A DNA stretch of 64,000 bases. It comes from Climacium dendroides (Eukaryota; Streptophyta; Bryopsida; Hypnales; Climaciaceae). Each line of letters opens with the position of its first letter. Within the stretch, counting starts at the first letter, position 1. This document shows, in pieces, positions 48,183-60,955 of this stretch. The notes under the pieces were generated by a model. It was not told where the DNA came from. It saw only the letters and a list, made by a program, of their open reading frames with translations, and did no database searches. The stretch spans positions 6,527,538 through 6,591,537 of the forward strand of contig OX467091.1 of assembly GCA_950106755.1 (NCBI GenBank), written 5' to 3'. The translations under genes and the position numbers were made by a program.

Positions 48183-49030
48183 TCTCATATTAAGTTTGTA
48201 TTGAAAAAATGAATGGTCATGTCATATTTTGTCATATCCTCTCCTAAAAGAAATTTTTAAAACTTAGAGACATTGAAATTTGTCCTTGTGATGGCCAAGA
48301 TTGCATCTTAGACTATCCTTGTTTTGGTAAAAATGACTAATCATCAAATAAATATTTTACTTGTTTACTTTAGAGGTACTGCTTGTCCACTCATTGTGAG
48401 AGCCCCTTAGATGCAAAAACTCAAAATTCACATGGCACTTGCATGCTTCAAAACTCTATGTTGCCAAAAAACCCCTCTTAGGGAATACTTTGTTTAAATT
48501 CATCTTTGGTCCAACAAATATTTTAGTAATACTCCATCCTACTTGAAAGATCAATGTATTTGATTTTTTTAAACTAAATTTTTGAAGCCCTTCTTAAAGG
48601 TGAAAGTTTGTCTTTCAACATATTTAGGATAAAACATGTATGTCCCACAACTTGTGCATTTTAGCCAATATGTTGGAAAATGGGTTATGAAGACTTGAAA
48701 AAAAACTTAACCAAAAAGATTTCCATGTTCATCCTTAAGAAATTATAATTGAAAGAGGGTGTTTTATATCCTTTGGACGTCTTTAGGAAGGCTTATAAAA
48801 TAAAATAAAAATAACATATTTTAATCCAAAAGCTTTAGATGACATTCATTTGGCTTCTATTAGCCTATGTGAATTCAAAAAGAATCCTTTCCTAGGCTTG
48901 TTCATTTTATTGGAGATATTCTTTAATTCAAACTCTAATTTGAGGGGCTTTTGGGGAGGACGGGTTGACATCCTACAAGTGTATATGTTAATCAATCAAT
49001 GGAATACATCCCATCATTACAGACTAATTT
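48183..49030. other. AT-rich spacer
   Basis: No gene is recognised. The frame at 48850-49086 runs into the neighbouring R repeat and is not supported. The 10-bp target site AGACTAATTT at 49021-49030 belongs to the adjacent insertion. Confidence 0.4.
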
Positions 49031-52000
49031 TTTTGGGGGGGTCAGTTAGACTGTCCATTAAAAACCACGTGCAAACAAAATTTTGAACCCCCTATTTATT
49101 TTTTGGATTTTAAATAAAATTAAACAAAAAGAATGAATAGATTTTCCTACTTTAAAAGTTTATGTTTTGAATTACTAATATTTTTATTTTTATTTGTTAA
49201 TAATAATTAGATACAAATTTTTGGAGTAAAAGGATACATTGGAGAACTAAAAAATAACTTTCACACCCCTATATTATAGAAGAAAAAACTGTCTAAAAAA
49301 TGAACAAAAAATTCCTGAAAATAACTCTCTATTGAAACTCATTTTGAGTTGAATATCAATGCAATGGTCATCTAAATGTGTTTTAGTGAGTGTTTTGATC
49401 TCCACCCTTGAGACCAAACATGCACAACTAGGTTTTAAGTGAATTTGAAAAATTCTATGGGTGAGTGGTTGTAGTAAACAAGATGCCTTTCAAGCAATGG
49501 AGTTTTTTTACTAAATCCTATTTCTAATTTTAAATTGGTAAATTCTTGGTAGATGATGGAAGTTTGTAAATCTTGATTCTATTCTAACTATTGTATTTTT
49601 GGATTATTTTCTATTTCTTAGCTTCTACCTCAATTTTGACTTGGACTCTATTTGATCAACTTGGATGATTTTCATTCAATTGCAACCTAATTTTTGCTTA
49701 AATCTTCAATCTACTCTAGATATTTCACTATCCATTAGATTTGGAGTTAAGGTTAGTTTTGGTATATTCCTTGAAAGATTCCCACCCTAACTTATTCCTT
49801 GGCTATCTTTTGACCTAATGGATGAATTTCAAAACATTCCTTACTACTTTGGGTAATTTTGGATTTTATTTCTACTTCCAAGGTTAATTAATTTTATCTT
49901 TGAGGTTCTATTTTTATCTTCCTAAAAGGTAGAGAACTTCTTACTTTGGATCGTTTGGATAGAAATTGTTTATGGTGGAAGTTTGACCATTGTCCGGTTA
50001 CCAACTTCCCCCATTGTTTTTCTTTCACCTTTGAATTTCAAAATTACTTTTATCTTTTATCTTTGACTCCTAATTTAATCCAAATTCTAAATCCCTTTTA
50101 TGATTCCTTTGGATGGCCTTTAATCTTTATCTAATTTTTACTATGATTTTTCGTTCAACGTGATTTTATTTTAATCCTAATTCTACTTTTATCGTTTAAT
50201 AAGTTTACCTTCAAGATTTTAATTTATCTTTGGATAAAGTCAAATTTTTTCCACTTCAAGATTCCTAGTAAAGTTATTTTTTAAAAGTAACTTTTGACCA
50301 TTAACCGATTCATCAAAATCTACCACTAATTCTCTTTACTTGTCCACTTGAAGTTACTTTAGTTTCTTCTCGCTTTTGACTTTTACTTTTAATAAAATAA
50401 AATCCTATTGTCTTTTAGCTTTTATGTTAATTGATTGTGGAATAAATATTGATTGCTAACGGTTCTTCAAAAGTTACCTATTAATTCCATTTATCTTTGG
50501 GTTACTTATTCTTCTACTTCCTCAATTTTAATCTATGCTACTTTTATGGTTCCTTCCTTATTCCTTTGTTGTTTTTGAGATAACTCTAAGTTTTCATCCA
50601 AATTTAAATTAAACTTCTTTCTATTATCAAGCTACCCACTGGCAATACCGACTTGCCTGCCTAGTTGGGCCAGCTAGCTGGTGGACCGGCTGGCTAGCCT
50701 AGATGGGCTAGTTTGTCTGGGTTGGTAGAGGGGCTAGCTTGGACGGGCTGGTTTCTAATTTGATTTTCACAATTTTTTAGGCCGTTGCTTGCCACACCAG
50801 TTTTTTAACCAAACTTTGGGTCTCCTTTGGGGAGCCTTTTAATGCAAAACAAAAATCAGAAAAGTTGTTAGTGAAGGCAAAGCTTTGTCGTCCGGGGAGT
50901 TTTAGGCCCCAATTTAAGACAAGAAACCAAAACAAGAATAGAAAAATTTAAACCAAAAGCGAAGCTTCGCTGTCCAGGGGATTTAGGCCCGATTTTTGGT
51001 CAATCTCCACTAGTAGGTTAGTAATAAAGTATGAGGTTTGGTTCTCACTCAAATCACTCAAAGTAACATAAACATCACTAAGACCACGAATTCCAATGTC
51101 TAGGCTTCAGGGAAATTTGCAACAACCAATTGTTAGTAGACCACAAGACTCAAAACACCAAAATAATTAGTTTAAAGCAAGCTCCAAGGAATTCTAACTA
51201 ACCGCGTTGCTAGAATTTGGCTAGAATGTCCTTGGGGTTAGTACCAAAAGAATAACCCAATAACAAATGCCACCCAACACAAAGTTAGTTCAAAATTGCG
51301 TTAGAGCATCAAAGAAGACAAGCTTAGGATATAGGGACCTCCACGTCCTTTGTAATGAGCTAAAAAAACACTATAGACTTCTTGAAAACACAATGAAATC
51401 TCAAATTGCAATGACAAGCAAAGAGTTTTGGCAAATACCAAAAATCTTGACCACATGGCCATGTATGGCGCAAACAACAAAATGAAGAAAGGGGTGCAAA
51501 GAGAGAGGAGGGGAGGCCTTTTATACGTTTCCAAGGCCTCCACCCCTTCCCAATTTACTCTAAACTACCTAAGTAAAATGAAAATTTTCTAAAACTAACT
51601 ATTACTATGCCAAATTCTATCCTACTGCTGATGTTGCTATAACTTTTGGAGAAAAGGTCCAATTGGCAAACGGACTATGCCATTGGCTCCAAAAGACCCA
51701 AATTAGTCAAAGAAACTCTCTACCCCCTTGTTCAAGCCTATTTCACGACCGAAAGATAGTAATTTGTAAAGCAGTGGAAAAGGTAGAAAATCTGACTTTT
51801 GGAGTTTATTTTTCCCAAAAGTTTTGACTATCTAGGATTTTGGAGGAGGTCCAAGAAAGTTTTTAAAAAAGTCTAAATTGACTCCAATTGGACACCGTAC
51901 GCTCCTTGTACGCCAATCAACTTGCTAAATATTTGGTAAAACCGTTAAAAGTCGTTGTCAATGCCGATTCCGGTACTTGTCGATGTTGGAATGTTTTGAA

Positions 52001-53060
52001 ATTTACCAAGGCACTTATTTAAGCTAAAACTAAATACCCTAATTTTTAGTGGGATTTTACCAATACCTGGGTATTTATATGAATTTTCCAATGCCAGTAA
52101 ACATGATTGACTTTCTAAGGAGTCATCTTTTGCAATTTAGGAAATTACGACACTTTTTAGATAGCTTCTAGAAAGCTTCCAAAGGCTAAGTACAAACGCC
52201 CGTGTCTACTTTACACTCTCCCATATAGGTATTAAATAAATACCTATCCATTTAATTCCTCCAAAGAAGAATCATTTCCGTACTAGGAAATCTTCAGAAA
52301 CTAACTTTGCCGATGCGCTCTTGGTGTGCTTTTATTCTAGGAACACCTATCTCCACCCTCCAATTGCACGCTTCATGTGACTTGTGGATTTTACCTACAA
52401 TAGACAATTAGATTCTTTTCCAACTTTTACCTATTTGGCAAAAACTCTATGGGAACCTTTTCATAGATACTCCTAACATTTACCAAGCCTTATGTCAATC
52501 CATACTACTACTTTCTAGGCCTAGAACACATCGTGGGCATTTTAGAGAAAATTCCAATAAAAGACCAATTTTGGTGTTTTCCTACTGTTTGGGCTAACAA
52601 GCTAAATCCTATCTTAGACCCTTAATCATCATTTTAACACCTACTTAGTCACTAAAAATAGTAATTGGACGTTCTTAGTGCATCCCCGGACCTTTTGGGA
52701 ATAATACAATGTATTCATAGGGATTTCCCTCGAGTACACTATAAACACCTCTTTTAAACCATTTTCACTAGAAATACCCCTAAAACTGAGCAAAAAAAAA
52801 GAAAAAAAACAAATTTTGAGACCCAGGTGACAAATACGGGGCTCACAGTTCTCTAAAAATATTTGAGTTGAACATGCCATTTTATTTCATTTTTAACCTC
52901 TTCTAGAAATCATTCCATATTATATTTCAGTATGAATTTTGGGAGTAGAATCCTATAGTCATTAGTAAACAATGCTCAAAATTTCAAGTTAAAATTATAG
53001 TTGATTAAAAACCATTTGTTTGCCCGTGGTTTGTTATAGTAGAACTAAGTGCGTCCCGTG
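49031..53060. mobile_element. Repeat family R, copy with 10-bp target duplication, split by an LTR insertion
   Basis: AGACTAATTT occurs exactly at both borders (49021-49030 and 53061-53070), a 10-bp target duplication of Mutator-like size. The element parts 49031-49379 and 52853-53060 align with the unbroken copy at 14387-14949, and the intervening sequence is the LTR-type insertion with its own 5-bp duplication. Terminal inverted repeats are weak (a G-rich end on the left, CACGGGACGCACTTAG reading in from the right). It has no coding content. Confidence 0.75.
49385..52847 (-). mobile_element. Probable solo LTR, 3.46 kb, nested in repeat R
   Basis: Insertion borders are defined by comparison with the empty site at 14727-14731 (GTTCT). 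The insertion is flanked by GTTTT (49380-49384) and GTTCT (52848-52852), a 5-bp duplication with one change. On the minus strand it begins TGTGAGCCCCGTATTTGTCA and ends ACACTCACT, so the ends TGTGAG...CTCAC(T) match the usual TG...CA palindromic LTR termini with one altered last base. No gag-pol motif was seen inside, so a solo LTR or a non-autonomous element is likely. The length is large for a solo LTR. Confidence 0.65.
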
Positions 53061-53181
53061 AGACTAATTTACAACCTTCAAATTCAATGTTTCAATCAAT
53101 TTAAACATTAGAAGCTTATATTTGATGACGAGTGCATCTAACTTTGAAGTTACATGGATAAAAAGCAACAATAATACCCTA

Positions 53182-54109
53182 TTAACCCCTAAAGTCCTAA
53201 ACTGTATTTTGGGGCATGGGGCAACTCGCTACATGTGGAAATTTTATTCTTTTACTTTGAAATTTTCACACAACATGTGCCCAAGGAGAACTTTAAGACC
53301 AAAATTTTTCATAACTTTTGACTACATGGTCCAAAAGTTCTTGTATGATATGTAGTTTTCATTGCTTGGCAGGCAGTCTAGATAGCAAATAAAACTTCTT
53401 TGAAAATCACTTTTCAAAGAATATTTTCTTTAATTGGTTATCTAAATTTAAATACAAGTGAAAAGCTTTGAATCATTCCATTTTTTATTCATGAGATGAA
53501 AGTTATAGGAGTTTTAGTTTGCAAGGAGTTTGCAAGTAGTTATGGAACGTCTACTCTAAAATAAATTTAAAGTCCTTTGCTTGACTCAATTTTCAAGATT
53601 TTTGGAAAAATTTAGCACACATTAGGTGTAGATTGTTTATTTCAACATTACAACCTTTGGAATTTGAATTTTTCAATTCCATAAACAAATTGTTAATAAT
53701 TTTGTACTTTAAATCATTCTCTTAATATTTCATTCTACTTACTATTCTTTTCTTATATGTTGTACAATTCCAAATGATCTAAAAATTTTCAAGCATACAG
53801 CCAACTTGCCTTGAATAATGAAACCAACAATTACAACCATTTTGGACATTTTCCTTATAATGATATGACCTTGTGAAGTGCAGCTACCTAGTTTCCACAG
53901 GGCCAAAAACAAGGTTCTTGCTAGTTCAAAAGCTAATATCTTGCAATCTACATGGTGGAAATTTCTGAAATTTTTTCCACATCTTTTCAAACTAGTGTAT
54001 TACAAGATCCTATAGTTACATGTATTCAAAAAAATTTATTGCATGTACTAGAAATGGTAGTTTTTGAGCGAATTTGAAGAAAACGTAGTCAAAAACCTTT
54101 ATGGATTAA
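53182..54109. mobile_element. TTAA-terminated repeat family, inverted-orientation copy
   Basis: The left end is TTAACCCCTAAAGTCCTAAA and the right end, reverse-complemented, TTAATCCATAAAGGTTTTTG, matching the 47024-48182 copy in the opposite orientation. The interior includes AACTTTTGACTACATGGTCC and a CAAATGATCTAAAAATTTTC block, again shared. It ends about 110 bases before the start of the second kinase duplication. Confidence 0.7.
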
Positions 54110-54388
54110 AGACAAATGCAAACCAATGTGTTGTTGCAATCATTGCACAATCTTCTTATCATGTGTGTCTTACTTTATACGTGACCACAGGTCTTATATT
54201 AAACTTTATATGCAAAAAATTTGTTCATCATCTTCACATAAGTAAAAACAAGGGAATCATCTTTTACAAAAGTAATGGTGGAAAGAAATCATGTAACTTG
54301 AGTGTATTTGGACAAACTATAAGTATTTTTGTATTTATAAAAGTCTACGCAATTCACTCAAACACAAATTCTATTTCTTTCTTCTAAA

Positions 54389-55209
54389 CTACTTGACATT
54401 TTCTTGAATCCAAGGATGCATCAAAACCTCAGATGCACTCAAACGTTTGTTGACATCATGTGTCAACATTTTTTGAACAAGGTCCTTAGCGCCCTTTGAG
54501 ATGCTTGGCCATGGCTCTTCTATAAATAATTCATTTTTCTTCATGACATCTTTATATGTTAATATCATTGAGCCGGCCTTGAAAGGAAAAAAACTAACAA
54601 GGAGAGTATATAGTATCACTCCAACGCTCCAAATGTCTGCTTTAGGCCCATGGTGGCCCTCCATTACTTCGGGAGCTACATAGGGTGAACTACCAACGGT
54701 GTCCGTCAATACATTATAACCTCAAAGACTTCAGCAAATCCAAAATCGATAACCTTGAGTGTTGAATCTTTGTCTTTTGTTGTAAGCAACAAATTTTCAA
54801 GCTTCAAATCTCTATGAACAATACCGAGGTTATGACATGCCTCGATAGCACAAACAACTTCTTTGATCATTCTTGCGGCCTTGGGCTCTTCAAAAGCACC
54901 ACATTCAAAAAGATGATCATAGAGCTCTCCCCCTTCGCAAAGTTCCATCACTATATTTACAGAAGTATCATCTTCTAAGATATCTTTAATAGAAACTATA
55001 TTTGGGTGTTCCAAATGACGGATCAACCTTAGGATGCAAACTTCACGTTGTAACACTTCACGTTCTTCCTCTGAAACAAGGTTGTACTTTAGGACACGTT
55101 TGCAAGCATATTGATGTTTTGTTGCAATTTCGGTGCACAAATATGTAATGCCAAAATGGCCTTGCCCTAATATCTTACCTATTGTATAATTGTCTATTTT
55201 GGAGTGCAT
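54389..55209 (-). pseudogene. CDPK-like protein kinase, copy 2, same frameshift
   Basis: This is the same kinase as at 43442-44262, read from the ATG at 55209. Comparing the two readings, I count five amino-acid differences over about 300 residues (M/I and K/E in the N-lobe region, S/P and T/M before the catalytic loop, A/V in the IWS(A/V)GV block). The frameshift after DFGFAEVFE and the stop at 54706-54708 are identical, so the break predates the duplication. All catalytic residues (glycine loop, Lys, HRD, DFG, APE) remain across the two frames. It has no EF-hands and no introns. Confidence 0.85.
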
Positions 55210-55273
55210 GCATTGATAGACAAGGCAATTCAAATGGAAGTGAAGAAGCAAAAATGTTAGATGATAGGCCCTT

Positions 55274-55281
55274 CTTATATA
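55274..55281 (-). promoter_or_regulatory. TATA-like box of kinase copy 2
   Basis: The sequence TATATAAG (minus strand) and its spacing to the ATG match copy 1, so the promoter was duplicated together with the reading frame. Confidence 0.5.
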
Positions 55282-56856
55282 TTGTCTCATCCAACTTTTA
55301 CTTTAATCTAATCTTTGTGCACTTAGCTTTTACTTTGATCTAGCTTCCACTTTGCATAATCCATTTTTTTCATAAGCCTTTGATTTTTTACTTTGATTTA
55401 GCTCAACTTTTACTTTGACCTTCATGAACTCAATTTTTACTTTGAATGATCAAGAAGTGTTTCAATACTCTATCACATGGATGATGATTGTATTTCAACA
55501 AGTACTTAGGTGTTGTCTAGTTCATCTTTGCCAACTTTTGATGAATTTAAAGAATCTAGTTTCATCAATGTGGAGGTATAAAATGATAGCTAAACATAGA
55601 AGAGATATAGAACAAATGAGAAATACAAGAAGTTTATAGATGTCATCTCTACCATGTGTGCGTGATAGTTGTTATGGCCTATGTGAAAAGAAGAAAAGTT
55701 GCTTCCAATCGCTTGAGATCAATGTGAATTTTTAAGAAAAAAGTTGTTGGATTGTTTAAGATTCTATAGCTAAAGTCTATAGTGTACACTTGATAATAGT
55801 GGCTTTTAAAACTTCATTCCCAAAGGCTAAAGGAAAATGTAGAAGAAATATTGTTGGTTAAACAAACAATCAAGTATTAGGATACATTCCTATGAATTCA
55901 AACTTGAAATTTATGTTTTTGAAATTTGTATACAAGGTGCGTACACTAGGAATGTTTTACATTTATAAAATAAGGATAACTTAGTGTGCATATATAATTC
56001 TCAAGTGATAGATATAGTCTTTTAGCCTATTGGAAGTGAATAGGAGTGCTAATTTGTTGTCATTGTTAGTGTAAGTGGATGTATATTTGGTAGTAGGTAG
56101 TGAAGTTATCAATTGAATGGGATGTAAAGAGTTGTGGTTTTCTATTTGGAAGTGGGAAGTTAGAATTGTAGGGAATGAGAGGTATTTAATTGTCTTCGAA
56201 GTTGTTTTTCACCCAGTGTGAGAGGGAGTCCAATGTGCGTCCTAGCCCAAATTGGTTGTGTATTTTGTTTTGTTTTGTAGTCATGAAATGGTGTTAGTTT
56301 GAGGTGGAAGAAATGAGTATGTTGTGTGCTAGGTTGCTAGTTGGATGAGATGCTTTCAGGAGCAAAACTATTGATTTTGCAAATTATGAAAATTGTAATC
56401 AATGATATGCTTACCAATTGGATTAATATAATATAAAATTTAAGCCTAATTGGTTTTGGTCAATGTATGCATGAAATTGTGTTGTGTGCCAATTGGGATT
56501 GTGTTACTTGTTTTTGAGATTGACCGTATAAGCACCAATTTCCTACTTGACCGTCTCCCTTGGAACGAACTTATTATACTAAAAGGGTTATTTCCAAATT
56601 GGTTATTCTTCTTCTTCAACAATGTTTGCCCACATGGATATGGTATATATACTACATTTATTTGTACAATTTTTTGTTTTAAAATCATTATTAAATTATA
56701 CTTATAAATAAAAAATAATAAGACGCTTTTACATTTTTAGAAACATGGAGGCAATGTCTTTGTTCTCAATTAGAGAAAGTGGCTATAGCCATTGTTGAAT
56801 CTCCAAAAAACACAATGTGGAAGGTGGCTCAAAGATGTCCTAAATATATTTGAAAA

Positions 56857-57433
56857 TTTTGGACAATCTTCATGCCTCGTTAAGACATGATTGTTTTCAA
56901 TGGAAGTTTGATATCTTTTTAAAAAAACCAAAAATGAATAGATAGTTCTTTGTATTTTAGGAGGTCTAAGATACAATCAATGATTAACATATAGCATAAA
57001 TAAACAATATTTGGCAACAAACTTTAATAGATTTTAATATGTAAAACTAGAAGCTCATATTCTTATACATTAAAGCAAATTTAGCCTTGACCTTCTATCA
57101 TTTTGATGATGATATTTCCTACTTCATTGCAATGGTTGTATACATTTGAAAGGGAATATTTTAAATTGATTGTTTTGATATAGAGTAGAATTAAGAAAAC
57201 ATTTGTTAATTAACAAACATAAAATGCATGCACTTGACACACTTAAAATGAAAAAAACTTGAACCTAGAAGTGCACCCACTTAGGCCTTGATTCAAATAG
57301 CTAAAACAAGATATACAATTTGTAATTTCAAACTTTTGATTAGTGACCCTACTATCAAGATCATCTTGGATTAGATTTAAGATATTTAACTAAAAACTCC
57401 CCAAATATATTGGAATTATATTGTTTATCCTCA
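56857..57433. other. AT-rich spacer
   Basis: Nothing recognised. A minus frame at 56976-56770 overlaps the end of the kinase duplication and shows no motif. Confidence 0.4.
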
Positions 57434-58199
57434 TTTTTTTTGGTGACCATTATTTTAGATTTGACATGTGATAGGAAGATTGAAAGACTTCAATTCACTT
57501 TTGTAGTTTTAACACCCTCATGATCAAACATTATAATCTTCTTCTTGGGTCATGAAAGGGATAAAAAAAGTTCCCAAATTATATCTTATGTGGGTATAAA
57601 ATTTTGTAATAGTTGCACCTATTCTAACCCCTACATACCCAAGGCCTTTTCTAAGCCTCTTGGAATATAATCTTGTAATCCATAAACAAAAAGTCAAAAT
57701 TGATACAACTTATCAAAATGTTGACTTTTTTTATCCCTTTCATGACCCGAGAAGAAGATTGAACAAAATTAGGAAACAAAACATGAAATTTATATCTCAA
57801 ATCAAATCAAATAATATCTAATATCAATAACTATTATGAACAACCCTAGTCTTTGTGTTCTATTTATTTTTTCATCTCTTATTACTAAGTTCATTTTAAT
57901 ACATAATTCCTAAATGTACAAGGCCTTTTTGAGTTTTTTGGAATTACTCAAAACTAAACAAAAAAACCAGGTTTTGATAAGCATTATCAATTTTTTTTAA
58001 ATTGTAACCATATGAGTTCAAACTAGATGTACTCAAGATCATATAGGAAAAGAAAACCCAACAATATCACTTATGGAGTAAAAGATTATAATGTTTGATG
58101 AAAAGAGTGCTAAAATTGTAAAAATTAGTTGAAGTTTTTGAATCCTCTTTGAGATCCTCATTTGACATGTCAAATCTAAAATTGAGGTCATTAAAAAAT
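57434..58199. repeat. Nested inverted repeat (foldback), outer and inner arms
   Basis: Inner arms of 37 bases, 57535-57571 and 57724-57760, are inverted copies with one mismatch (core GGGTCATGAAAGGGATAAAA). Outer arms at about 57434-57544 and 58081-58199 are also inverted copies with more differences (shared ATTTTAGATTTGACATGT and ATCAAACATTATAATCTT). Because the left arm pairs with two right partners, the structure looks like a foldback with a partial duplication of one arm. Confidence 0.7.
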
Positions 58200-58563
58200 A
58201 TGAGTTTAAATAAAAAGCATGTACAATTACAATCAATTTACAACTTTTCAAAATCTACTATACAACTTTTTAAAACAAATTTCTAATGTGAATTCCCTTG
58301 TCAAACCAAGTATATTTGAAGGTATTAAGTCTCATCTCCAACACCACCTAATGCAAAAAAATCAAGATTTGCAATGGACACCCTAACACAAAATCTTCAA
58401 TAAAGAAATTATGAACAATTTTTTCATAATTGAATTTTTGGTATATAAAATAAACTTGAAAGATATTCAATAAAAACTACTACCGAAAATAGTACTTTGA
58501 TAAGATTTTATTTATCTTTAAAGTTTTGTTGATACCTCAATGTGGTGCCTTGGCATTGAGGGG

Positions 58564-60286
58564 TTAACTCCTAAAGGACCAAACTACATTTCTTGGCAAT
58601 ATAGCAATTTTAGGTAGCTCATGATTAATGAAATTTTCATTTAAAAAAATTCACACAAAGATTATCTTTTTAGGACCAACAATTTCATAACTTTTGGCTA
58701 CATGGTTCAAGAGTTATTCTAGTTTTCAGTGAATAAAAAATAGACTAGATAGCTCAAAAAGATTCTTAAAAAAATCATTTTTTAACCCCTAAAGTTCCTT
58801 AACTATGTTTTCACCAAAAATGCTCCCAAATTGCCATTTCTAATACAAGTACCAAATTTTTGACACATGTAACCATAGGATCTCATAGTATGCTGATTTG
58901 AAAACATATGGTAAGATTTTCAGAAATTTCCATTGTGTGGATTGTAAGATATAAGCATTGAACTCCTAAAGTCCCATTGTTCCTACGAGGGACAAAATGA
59001 ATTTTGGGCAAGCTTGTATGATCTCAATTTTTATTGAAACTTTTTGAAACTTTTCCAAAGGATAGAAAAACTTATGAGCTTTTGGGGAATATAATTTTTA
59101 TTTCAAACGGTGCCCGGGAGTAAAAGTTATGCCACAATAACCTCAAAATGGGGGAGACCCCCAGACCGGGCAACAAAAGAAATCCACAAAAAACTGAAAT
59201 AAAAACTTTAATATTTTTTGTCTTGTAGAATATAATTTTTTGTGTATTAGGAAGCTTTGATTCATTCCATTTGGATTAGAGATGTGAAAATTATGGAGCT
59301 TCTTGTTTTGTGGGCAATCATAGCAACTTCTTGAAAGAAATTCATTTCATTCACTTTGAATGCTAATATCTTTCAATTTATAGGGTCAATAATCACAAAA
59401 AAAATTATCACGTGATCTAAGACAAGTGTAGAACAAGATCCTATGGTCAGATTTTTTAAAATATTTTTAAAAATTTATTTTGTAGATGAACATAGCAAAA
59501 GTTGTAGCCGAAAGTGGTTTTGATACCAAAATGGCCTTGGAACTTTAGGGGTTAAATGCATAGAAATCATTTTTTGGGCCTTGCCAAAAATAGGGCAGCT
59601 GCACTTCACAAGCTCACTTTTCTATGAAAAAATGTCCAAAATGGTGGTGCTCCTTTGGATTATTTTTTCTAAACAAGTTGGCTATGTGCTTGAAAATTTT
59701 CACATTATTTGAAATTGTACAACATATAGGAAAAGAATAGTAAGTAGAAAGAAATAGAGAATGATTTAAAATTCAAAATTGTTAAGAATTTTGTTATGGA
59801 AATGAAAAATGTCAATACCAATGGTTGAAATGTTTTAATAAACAATCTATATTCTATGATTTTAGTTTTTTCCAAAAATATTGAAAATTAAGTAAGACAA
59901 AGGACTTCAAAGTTTATCTTAGAATAGAGAATCTATAACTGCCTGCAAACAAAAACTCCTCATAACTTTCATCTCATTGATCAAAATGAAAAGATTCAAA
60001 GCTTTCCACATATACATAACTCTAGAAAACCAATTTCAATTTTTTGTATTAAAAAAAATGATTTTTTTATCTGCTTATACCACTCAGTTGGTGAAAAAGG
60101 TAATATATTTGGCCATAACTTTTGACTCATATTTCCAAATGTCATGAAATTTATTGCTTTTGAAAGATATTCCTCGTCCCTACTTGTATTAAAAATTTAG
60201 CCTAAAATATGAAAACCTCTAGTCACATGTACCTATCCAAAATTTCTATGTTGCCAAAAAATACATGATGGTCCTTTAGAGGTTAA
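58564..60286. mobile_element. Composite of TTAA-terminated repeats, with one nested element
   Basis: Recognisable pieces are: an end TTAACTCCTAAAGGACCAAA at 58564; a second end TTAACCCCTAAAGTTCCTTA at 58782; interior sequence interrupted near 58960 by a different element (starting near ACTCCTAAAGTCCC and ending AACTTTAGGGGTTAA at 59555); then the continuation of the interrupted copy to GGTCCTTTAGAGGTTAA at 60286. The base just left of 58564 is the end of yet another element (GCATTGAGGGGTTAA). Insertions have thus accumulated at TTAA sites. Confidence 0.55.
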
Positions 60287-60955
60287 GAAATAAAAATTTG
60301 AAATTTGTTATATATATATATAAATGTGGAAAGCTTTGAAATGAAAGTTATGAGGGATTTTAGTTTGTAGGTAGTTATGGATTTTCTACTCTAAAATAAA
60401 CTTTGAAGTCCTTTATGTAATTCAATTTTGAATATTTTTTGGGAAAAAGAAAATCATAGAATGCAAATTATTTATTACAACATTACAACCATTGGGATTG
60501 GCATTTTTCAAGTCCATAACTAAATTCTTAACAATTTAGTACTTTAAATCATTCTCTACATCTTTCTACTTACTATTCTTTTCCTATATGTTGTACAATT
60601 CCAAATGATTTGAAATTTTCGAAGCATGTAGCCAACTTACCTTGAAGAATGAGCCCATAGAAATAGTACCATTTTGAACATTTTTTATACAAATGTGACC
60701 TTGTGAAATGCAGTTGCTCGGGTTTTCGCAAGGCCCCCAAAAGGATTTTTGCCACTTCAAATGCTAATATCTTGCAATATACAAGGTGAAAATTTCTGAA
60801 AATTTTTCCACATCTTCTCAAATAAGCATGCTACAAGATCCTACTGTTACATGTGAGCAAAATTATTTTTTTCTAAAGTTTGGTACTTGTAGTAAAAATG
60901 GCAGTTTTGGAGCATTTTTGATGAAAACATAGTCCATAATCTTGAAGGGCTAATA
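60287..60955. mobile_element. Inverted partner of the 59.56-60.02 kb repeat
   Basis: From about 60320 to 60950 the sequence is the reverse complement of the family interior and pairs with 59567-60021 (for example GGAAAGCTTTGAA against TTCAAAGCTTTCC). The two arms form a large hairpin with a spacer of about 300 bases. The outer end reads CTTGAAGGGCTAA, a decayed TTAA terminus. Confidence 0.6.

Larger units (their letters stand above)
54219..56856. repeat. Duplicated segment carrying the kinase, copy 2
   Basis: Partner of 43265-45953. The 54219-55928 block is nearly identical to 43265-44980. The 55929-56623 part is unrelated to the corresponding part of copy 1, and similarity returns at 56624-56856. 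Unlike copy 1, this one is not bracketed by the 0.8-kb direct repeats. Confidence 0.85.
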
